Source of the DNA: an uncultured Oscillospiraceae bacterium
GTDB taxonomy: Bacteria; Bacillota; Clostridia; Oscillospirales; Oscillospiraceae
Direction: 5' to 3'
DNA length: 11,357 nt
NCBI GenBank assembly: GCA_944385455.1
Contig: CALWXI010000186.1
Coordinates: forward strand, 1-11,357
The notes below the pieces were generated by a model, which searched no databases, was not told where the DNA came from, and worked only from the letters and a program-made list of their open reading frames with translations. Each line of letters starts with the position of its first letter. Positions within the stretch are counted from its first letter, which is position 1. This document shows positions 6,744 to 11,357 of the stretch, piece after piece. Position numbers and translations under genes: made by a program.

Positions 6744-7697
6744 TCACCGGCAGGTATAGGCAAACCAGCCGGAGGCACTGCGGACATCCAGGATCTCCAG
6801 GCCTGCCTGGCGCAGGGCTTGGGCCACCTCCTCGGCCCGGTCGTCGATGATGCCGGAGCACAGGAATCGCCCGCCGGGGGCCAGCAGGGCCCGGACTTCG
6901 GGAGCCAGGGCGATGATGACGTCGGCCACGATGTTGGCCAGCACCACCTGATATCCGCCGCCGATGCGGCGGCGAAGGGCCTGATCGGAGAGAATGTCTC
7001 CCGCCAGCACGGTGTAGGTGTCCCGGCCGATGCCGTTGAGCGCGGCATTCTCATAGGCCACGTCCAGGCACTTGTCATCGATGTCCACCGCCAGGGCGGA
7101 AGAGGCGCCCAGCTTCAGGGCGGCAATGGAGAGGATGCCGCTGCCGCAGCCCAGGTCCAAAACCCGCTCGCCGCCGTGAACGGTCTGCTCCAGCCCCTGA
7201 AGACACAGCTGAGTGGTGGCGTGGCTGCCGGTGCCGAAGGTGAGGCCTGGGTCCAGGATCAGCGGCACCCGGCCGTTTTCCGGCGGCGTCTCCCACTGCG
7301 GCACCACCACCAGGCGTTCTCCAATGTCCATGGGCTTGTAGTACTGCTTCCAGTTATTGGCCCAATCCGCCTCCCGGAGACTGTCCATGGTCAAAAGCAG
7401 CGTGCCGCAGTCCGGCCGCTCTTCCTTAAGCTGCTCCAGAGCCAGGCGAACCTGTCCCAGCTGGGAAAAGCCCGTCTCATCGGCAGGGAGGTAGAAGGTG
7501 ATGCGGGACTTGCCTGTCATGGCGGCGGAGAGGTTTTCGTCCACATAGTCCCAGTACTGGCGGTTCTCCTTCAAAAAGTCCTGAAATTCCGTCTCGTCGT
7601 CGATCACCACGCCGTCGATGCCCAGAGCAGACAAGGCGGCTTCCACGGTCTCCAGCCCGGCATGGGCGGTGTCGATATGCAGCTCCAGCCAGTCCAC
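6744..7697 (-). CDS. prmA: Ribosomal protein L11 methyltransferase PrmA
   Basis: This 317-residue protein has the two-part PrmA structure: an N-terminal L11-recognition domain (1-95) beginning MDWLELHIDT, a linker with WANNWKQYYKP (112-122), and a Rossmann methyltransferase domain. SAM-site motifs are GTGSHATT (155-162), VLDLGCGSG (179-187) and the family's ANIVADV (254-260) in place of NPPY. It trimethylates lysines and the N-terminus of ribosomal protein L11 with S-adenosylmethionine. The start is GTG (7695-7697), 3 nt after the degV stop, with AAAGGAG 9 nt upstream lying inside the end of degV. It is the last gene of the DUF1836-degV-prmA operon, closed by a terminator. Length and motifs are complete. 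Confidence 0.96.
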   Translation of the reverse strand: MDWLELHIDTAHAGLETVEAALSALGIDGVVIDDETEFQDFLKENRQYWDYVDENLSAAMTGKSRITFYLPADETGFSQLGQVRLALEQLKEERPDCGTLLLTMDSLREADWANNWKQYYKPMDIGERLVVVPQWETPPENGRVPLILDPGLTFGTGSHATTQLCLQGLEQTVHGGERVLDLGCGSGILSIAALKLGASSALAVDIDDKCLDVAYENAALNGIGRDTYTVLAGDILSDQALRRRIGGGYQVVLANIVADVIIALAPEVRALLAPGGRFLCSGIIDDRAEEVAQALRQAGLEILDVRSASGWFAYTCR

Positions 7698-7700
7698 CGC

Positions 7701-8573
7701 TCACCGCTCCTTTCCCAGGAAAAACAGCGCCACGGTGCCGGGGCCGGAGTGATTGCCGATGACGGGGCCTACGTAGTTGATGCGGATGTCCTGCACGCCC
7801 AGGCGTTCCCGGACGGAATCCGCCACGAACCGGGCATCCTCCAGACAGTCGCCGTGGCTGATGAAGACGGTCTGGCTGGCTGGATCCACAGCGGTCTGGG
7901 CCATATGGTCCACCAGGGCCAGAAGGGAGGCCTTCCGGCCCCGGGCCTTGGACATGGGGATCAGCCGTCCGGCGTCATCCACATGGAGCACCGGCTTGAT
8001 GGAGAGCATGGTGCCGAACAGCGCGGCGGCCGCGCTGAGCCGGCCGCCCCGGTGGAGATGGTTGAGGTCGTTGACGGTGAACCAGTGGCACACGTGGCCC
8101 AGTGTCTCCCGGGCATAGGCGGCCAGCTCCTCCGCCGTGGCGCCCGCCCGTTTGCGCTGGACGCACAGATATACCAAAAGGCCCTGGCCCAAAGAGGCGC
8201 ACTTGGAGTCTACCACGTACACCCTGCCCTCCGGAAATTCCTCCGCCATGGTCTGGGCCGCGATGCAGGCGGACTGGTAGGTGGTGGAAAGGGCGGAGGA
8301 GAAGGCGATGCACACGATGTCCCGTCCCTGAGAAAGGTGAGAGCGCATCCGGTCTTCAAAGGTGCCCACGCCCACGGCGGCGGTGGTGGCGGTCTCCCCG
8401 GCCCGGATGCGGGCGTAAAATTCCTGAAAGGGAATGTCCTGTCCGTCCAGATAGTTCCAGTAGGTCCGTCCGGCGAGGGACAGGCTCAGGGGCAGCACGT
8501 CCAGTTCCAGCTCCGCCGCCAGCTCCGCGGTAAGGTCGCAGCAGCTGTCGGTCATGATGATATAATCCCGCAT
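7701..8573 (-). CDS. DegV family (FakB-like) fatty-acid-binding protein
   Basis: This 290-residue protein has the full DegV architecture: IIMTDSCCDL (5-14), the FSSALSTTYQSA segment (91-102) that holds the conserved serines contacting the lipid carboxylate, LHRGGRLSAAAALFG (near 175-190) with LSIKPVL, and the C-terminal GPVIGNHSGPGTVALFFLG. FakB proteins present exogenous or recycled fatty acids to the kinase FakA; no fakA-like gene is in this window. In the second binding loop, residues 62-68 read ATTAAVG, where many relatives have TTS or TSQP, so the lipid specificity could differ. The ATG (8571-8573) lies 3 nt after the stop of the DUF1836 gene, with AAAGGAG 12 nt upstream. The family is certain and the bound lipid unknown. 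Confidence 0.94.
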   Translation of the reverse strand: MRDYIIMTDSCCDLTAELAAELELDVLPLSLSLAGRTYWNYLDGQDIPFQEFYARIRAGETATTAAVGVGTFEDRMRSHLSQGRDIVCIAFSSALSTTYQSACIAAQTMAEEFPEGRVYVVDSKCASLGQGLLVYLCVQRKRAGATAEELAAYARETLGHVCHWFTVNDLNHLHRGGRLSAAAALFGTMLSIKPVLHVDDAGRLIPMSKARGRKASLLALVDHMAQTAVDPASQTVFISHGDCLEDARFVADSVRERLGVQDIRINYVGPVIGNHSGPGTVALFFLGKER

Positions 8574-8576
8574 GAT

Positions 8577-9143
8577 TCAATCCCGCTCCTTTTCTTTTTT
8601 GTTTCGCGCTTTGCCGCCCCGGGGAGGATCGGCCTCTGCCTGCTCCTGGCGCAGCAGCGCCACATACCGGCTGCTGGCCAGTCCCGCGGCGTAGCTGAGG
8701 AGGGCGAAGTGAATGGCAGCGTCGGCCAAGGTATCGCTTTGAGGCCGCCGGTCCATCTCCGCGGCAGCCAGGTTCAAAGCGTCGTCCAGGCTGGCGCAGA
8801 AGGCGGCATAGCCGTCCTCCACGGACCGGTCGCCCTGCAGTTCCTCGTGGATCAGCAGATCCATGTCCCGGGTGGACATGACCCGCTTCAGAATACAGAT
8901 GGCGGTGAGATAGGCCAGATGCTCACGGCCGTATTTTTTGCCCTCGGCCCGGGGCACCAGGCCGCTTTTCGTGTAATTGTTCACCATGGCGGCGGTAAGG
9001 GTGTCTTCCTCATCAAAACGCAGTACCTGCCGGTCCATATAAGAGAGAACCTGGTCCATATACAGCGCAAAATCCGGCAGCTGTTCCCAGGGAACGGGCC
9101 GCTGCTCCTTGAACCGCCGGCGTGCGGTGTCCAGATCCTGCAT
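8577..9143 (-). CDS. DUF1836 domain protein, putative HTH transcriptional regulator
   Basis: This 188-residue protein matches the DUF1836 family: WEQLPDFALYMDQVLSYMDRQ (19-39), then the helix-turn-helix-like core LTAAMVNNYTKSGLVP (49-64) and KKYGREHLAYLTAICILKRVMS (69-90), which resembles a MerR-type winged helix. The C-terminal half (about 90-165) is helical and the end is charged (KARNKKEKERD). DUF1836 proteins are presumed DNA-binding regulators; no target is known. The ATG at 9143 has AAAGGAGG about 9 nt upstream. It is the first gene of an operon with degV and prmA and has a strong promoter 46 nt upstream, so autoregulation is a reasonable guess. Nothing in the sequence identifies a ligand. 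Confidence 0.88.
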   Translation of the reverse strand: MQDLDTARRRFKEQRPVPWEQLPDFALYMDQVLSYMDRQVLRFDEEDTLTAAMVNNYTKSGLVPRAEGKKYGREHLAYLTAICILKRVMSTRDMDLLIHEELQGDRSVEDGYAAFCASLDDALNLAAAEMDRRPQSDTLADAAIHFALLSYAAGLASSRYVALLRQEQAEADPPRGGKARNKKEKERD

Positions 9144-9188
9144 GTCATCAGCCTCCTTTTCCTGGAAAGAAAAATCTCGTCAATACGG

Positions 9189-9217
9189 AGTGTAGCACCA
9201 TCATGTGATTTTGTAAA
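9189..9217 (-). promoter_or_regulatory. Promoter of DUF1836-degV-prmA operon
   Basis: On the minus strand TTTACA (9212-9217) and TACACT (9189-9194) are separated by exactly 17 nt, matching sigma-A boxes at 5/6 and 4/6. The site lies in an AT-rich patch between mnmE and the DUF1836 gene. No terminator is seen after mnmE, so mnmE transcripts may also enter the operon. Confidence 0.72.
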
Positions 9218-9227
9218 CCAGATTTTG
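9208..9227. repeat. GATTTTG direct repeat at the operon promoter (possible operator)
   Basis: GATTTTG occurs at 9208-9214 and again at 9221-9227, 13 bp start to start. The repeats sit on either side of, and partly over, the -35 box of the DUF1836 operon promoter. This is suggestive of a regulator site but is short and could be chance in an AT-rich patch. Confidence 0.35.
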
Positions 9228-9246
9228 CGGCCTTGAAAACGGCATT

Positions 9247-10626
9247 TCACTTTCCCACGCAGAACCGGGAGAAGATCCGGGAGACGATCTCGTCCCGGGC
9301 AGTGCGGCCCGTCAGCTCCCCCAGAGCATCCAGGGCCTCTTCCGCGTCGGTGAGGACGGCGTCGGGGGTGAGGCCGGCGTCCAGAGCTTCCGCGGCGCGG
9401 CCCACGGCGGCCCGCGCCCGTCCGGCGGCCTCCTCCTGCCGGGCGTCGGTGAGAAGGGCTCCGGCGTCGCCGCCGTCCCCGGCGGGGAACAGGGCAGCCA
9501 CGGTGTCCTCCAGGACGGAGATCCCCTCTCCGGTCCTGGCGGAGAGGTGGACGGCGGCCACGGGGCGGCCTCCGGCGCCGTCCAAACAGGTGTGGGGCGC
9601 CGTACCCAGGTCCAGCTTGGAAAAGATCACGATAAAGGGCTTTTCGCTCTTTCGGACCAGAGCCAGCACCTCCCGGGCCTCCGCCGTGACAGGAACGGAG
9701 CCGTCTATCACCGCCAGCACCAGCTCGGCGCTATCCAGCGCCCGCCGGGACCGCTCCACGCCCAGCTGTTCCACCACGTTGGCGCTTTCCCGGATGCCGG
9801 CGGTGTCGATGAGCCGCAGCAGCACGCCGCCGCAGAAAACGGATTCCTCCACCGTGTCCCGGGTGGTGCCGGGAACGTCGGTGACGATCGCACGGTCGTA
9901 TCCCGCCAGGGCGTTGAGCAGGGAAGACTTTCCCGCGTTGGGAAGGCCCACGATGGCGGTACGGACGCCGTTTTTCAGCACCCGGCCCCGGCGGCAGGTG
10001 GCCAAAAGGCGGTCCAGCTGTCCGGCGGCATCGCCCAGGGCGGCGCGGATCTGGAGGGCGTCCACATCGGGGATGTCCTCATCGGGGTAGTCCACCACGG
10101 CGTAAAACCGGGAGGTGATCTCCAGCAGGGCGTCCTGGATGGGCTCCAGCACCCGCCGCAGCCCGCCGGAGAGCTGAGCGGCGGCATTCCGGGCGGCGGC
10201 GGCGGTTTCCGCGTCGATGAGGTCGATGACGGCCTCCGCCTCGGTGAGGTCCATCCGGCCGTTCAGAAAAGCCCGCTGGGTGAATTCTCCGGGCCCCGCC
10301 TGCCGGGCTCCGGCGGCAAAAAGGGCGGCGAGCAGTTCCCGCAGCACCACGGGGGAGCCGTGGCAGTGGAATTCGGCGCAGTCCTCACCGGTATAGCTGT
10401 GGGGGCCGGGGAAGCGGACGGCAAGGCCCCGGTCGATGAGCCGGCCCTGGTCGTCCAGCATCCGCCCATAGATCATTTTCCGGGGCTCCTGATCGGCAAA
10501 GGCAGACCCGTTTCCGGCGCGGAACACAGCCTCGCATATGGCGAAGCACCCCTCGCCCGACACCCGCACAATGCCGATGGCGCCGGGGGCGGACCCTCCG
10601 GCGGCGATGGCGGCGATGACGTCCAT
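9247..10626 (-). CDS. mnmE: tRNA modification GTPase MnmE (TrmE)
   Basis: This 459-residue protein has the N-terminal tetrahydrofolate-binding domain (1-120, with IAAIATxx-like opening, PHSYTGED at 75-82 and FTQRAFLNG at 115-123), helical domains, and an inserted G domain. G-domain motifs are G1 GLPNAGKSS (227-235), G2 GTTRD (253-257), G3 DTAG (274-277) and G4, which reads SKLD (336-339) instead of NKxD. The protein ends in FCVGK, the C-[IVL]-GK terminus with its catalytic cysteine. With MnmG it makes 5-aminomethyl or carboxymethylaminomethyl uridine at tRNA position 34. The ATG at 10626 is chosen because family homology starts there, behind GGAGG, 1 nt after the GNAT stop; an upstream in-frame start at 10671 lies inside the GNAT gene. 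The partner mnmG is not in the window. Confidence 0.97.
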   Translation of the reverse strand: MDVIAAIAAGGSAPGAIGIVRVSGEGCFAICEAVFRAGNGSAFADQEPRKMIYGRMLDDQGRLIDRGLAVRFPGPHSYTGEDCAEFHCHGSPVVLRELLAALFAAGARQAGPGEFTQRAFLNGRMDLTEAEAVIDLIDAETAAAARNAAAQLSGGLRRVLEPIQDALLEITSRFYAVVDYPDEDIPDVDALQIRAALGDAAGQLDRLLATCRRGRVLKNGVRTAIVGLPNAGKSSLLNALAGYDRAIVTDVPGTTRDTVEESVFCGGVLLRLIDTAGIRESANVVEQLGVERSRRALDSAELVLAVIDGSVPVTAEAREVLALVRKSEKPFIVIFSKLDLGTAPHTCLDGAGGRPVAAVHLSARTGEGISVLEDTVAALFPAGDGGDAGALLTDARQEEAAGRARAAVGRAAEALDAGLTPDAVLTDAEEALDALGELTGRTARDEIVSRIFSRFCVGK

Positions 10627-10627
10627 T

Positions 10628-11080
10628 TTACACGTCCTCCAGTTCCATGATGAAATTTTCCAGGTCCACACCCCGGCGGACCACCGTCTGGGCGCGGAGA
10701 AGCCGGTAGCCCCGGGCCTCGAAAAAGGGCCGGGCGGTGCGGGAGGCGTGGACGGTCACGACTTTTTCGGGACACGCCCGCTCCAAAAACAGGCACAGCG
10801 TCGATCCCACGCCCCGGTGCTGACAGTCCGGGTGGACGTAGAGCAGGTCCAGCAGCGCCCCGTCCAGACTGCCGAATCCCAGCAATCTGCCGTCTTCCTC
10901 CGCTACCAGCACCATCTCCCGGCAAAGCTTTTCCTCCCAGGCGGCAGTGTCCGGTGTCTCCGGTGCCCAGGCAGAGAGCTGGTTGGGGGCATAGTCGGCG
11001 GCGCAGGCGGTATGGACCGTATCATGGAAAAGCGACAGGATCCCGGGCAGGTCGTCCTGGCGATAGGGGCGAATGGTCAT
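10628..11080 (-). CDS. GNAT family N-acetyltransferase
   Basis: This 150-residue protein begins MTIRPYRQDDLPGILSLFHD, a typical GNAT strand-helix start. Acetyl-CoA-binding motif A is LLDLLYVHPDCQHRGVGS (77-93), with Q87-H-R-G-V-G92 as the pyrophosphate loop, and ARPFFEARGYRLL (117-129) is the usual GNAT end motif. The acceptor substrate is unknown; similarity in pattern is to small YafP/YjaB-like acetyltransferases. The ATG at 11080 is preferred over in-frame upstream starts because AAAGGAG lies just before it and homology begins there. It is the first gene of a pair with mnmE (1-nt gap), transcribed from a good promoter at 11136-11164. Confidence 0.9.
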   Translation of the reverse strand: MTIRPYRQDDLPGILSLFHDTVHTACAADYAPNQLSAWAPETPDTAAWEEKLCREMVLVAEEDGRLLGFGSLDGALLDLLYVHPDCQHRGVGSTLCLFLERACPEKVVTVHASRTARPFFEARGYRLLRAQTVVRRGVDLENFIMELEDV

Positions 11081-11135
11081 AAAGGCTCCTTTCTGCGCGA
11101 TGCGGGGGGATTGTGGTTGCCGCATTTCAAAAAAT

Positions 11136-11164
11136 ATGATATACTTTTTGCGCCATTTTCTCAA
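11136..11164 (-). promoter_or_regulatory. Promoter of the GNAT-mnmE operon
   Basis: On the minus strand TTGAGA (11159-11164) and TATCAT (11136-11141) each match the sigma-A consensus at 5/6 with a 17-nt spacer. The site is about 56 nt upstream of the GNAT start in an AT-rich patch. Confidence 0.75.
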
Positions 11165-11242
11165 TTTCGGGGGAGTTTACCGGAACCAATTATAGAGGGA
11201 AGCGGTTTTGTTTGCAAGTCTGCGGCATGAAACGGGACATAT

Positions 11243-11260
11243 CCGCCGGTGTGCCGGCGG
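11243..11260. other. Short GC hairpin in the leader of the right-edge gene
   Basis: CCGCCGG (11243-11249) and CCGGCGG (11254-11260) form a 7-bp stem with a TGTG loop. It lies 17 nt upstream of the AAAGGAG site of the gene at 11294 and is not followed by a T-run, so it is more likely a 5' leader structure or regulator site than a terminator. The rest of the 11081-11293 gap shows no clear plus-strand promoter. Confidence 0.4.
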
Positions 11261-11293
11261 TGGTCAAATCTGTCTGCAAAGGAGAAATGCGAC

Positions 11294-11357
11294 ATGAAAA
11301 GACGGTTCCTATCCACCCTGCTGGCGCTGGTCCTGTGCCTGGGACTGGCGCTGCCTG
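11294..11357 (+). CDS. Secreted protein, N-terminal fragment (signal peptide only)
   Basis: An ATG at 11294 has AAAGGAG (11278-11284) 9 nt upstream and opens a frame that runs off the right edge. The 21 visible residues, MKRRFLSTLLALVLCLGLAL followed by P, form a classic signal peptide: positive n-region (KRR), leucine-rich hydrophobic core and a start of the c-region. The VLCLG stretch with a cysteine could suggest a lipobox but sits inside the hydrophobic core, so a plain Sec signal is more likely. The mature function cannot be seen. Confidence 0.8.
   Translation, partial: MKRRFLSTLLALVLCLGLALP

Noticed and set aside
3839..6850. A plus-strand open frame of about 1000 codons opposite VanW and noc
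   Set aside because: It is rich in Gly, Arg, His and Gln, has no recognisable domain, and lies antisense to two genes with clear family homology. Long antisense frames are expected in GC-rich DNA.
6369..9236. A plus-strand open frame of about 950 codons opposite prmA, degV and the DUF1836 gene
   Set aside because: It is antisense to three well-supported genes, has no family pattern, and runs through the prmA terminator.
10627..10671. A longer MnmE starting at 10671
   Set aside because: The extra residues lie inside the GNAT coding region and precede the conserved MnmE start; the ATG at 10626 has GGAGG upstream.
11081..11164. A longer GNAT protein starting at 11164
   Set aside because: The extension would cover the -10 box and has no ribosome binding site, while AAAGGAG precedes the ATG at 11080.
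1..11357. Mobile elements, CRISPR arrays, tRNA or rRNA genes, riboswitches, toxin-antitoxin or defence genes
   Set aside because: None was seen on reading both strands. The window looks like core chromosome, and no undescribed system can be supported from it.

Overview
The window is a GC-rich (roughly 60-65 %) stretch of ordinary chromosome. The gene set (DnaD/DnaI-type helicase loading proteins, ZapA, Noc, VanW, DegV, DUF1836), strong AGGAGG-type ribosome binding sites and low-GC promoter islands point to a Gram-positive member of the Clostridia. The high GC suggests the Oscillospiraceae/Flavonifractor-like group, but that is inference and the species cannot be named. No mobile element, CRISPR array, rRNA or tRNA was seen, and no stretch longer than about 300 bases lacks a gene.

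Layout. (1) 1-906, minus strand: zapA is followed by a U32 peptidase gene that runs off the left edge; the two overlap in an ATGA junction. (2) 907-1124: a divergent promoter region. (3) 1125-3048, plus strand: a two-gene helicase-loading operon, DnaD-like then DnaC/DnaI-like AAA+ ATPase, overlapping by 11 nt. (4) A strong bidirectional terminator (3052-3094) separates it from the convergent minus-strand genes. (5) 3072-11080, all minus strand. In transcription order from the right: GNAT acetyltransferase, mnmE, then a new promoter, DUF1836 regulator, degV, prmA, terminator, noc, a VanW-family envelope protein, terminator, TVP38-family membrane protein. (6) 11081-11293: a second divergent promoter region. 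(7) 11294 to the right edge, plus strand: the first 21 codons of a secreted or lipid-anchored protein.

How the genes fit together. Several products act in the cell cycle: helicase loading (DnaD/DnaC pair), FtsZ-ring assembly (ZapA) and nucleoid occlusion (Noc). MnmE (tRNA wobble uridine modification) and PrmA (ribosomal protein L11 methylation) belong to translation. DegV is a fatty-acid-binding protein, and VanW and TVP38 act at the envelope. In Bacillus the order mnmE-mnmG-rsmG-noc-soj-spo0J is found; here mnmE and noc are still near each other, but mnmG and rsmG are absent from between them and DUF1836-degV-prmA sits there instead.

No clearly new biological system was found. The observations most worth checking are a Noc homologue that seems to lack the N-terminal membrane-targeting helix, an altered G4 motif in MnmE, a terminator that doubles as the C-terminal coding region of the TVP38 gene, an octapeptide repeat in the VanW tail, and a direct repeat flanking the -35 box of the DUF1836 operon promoter.
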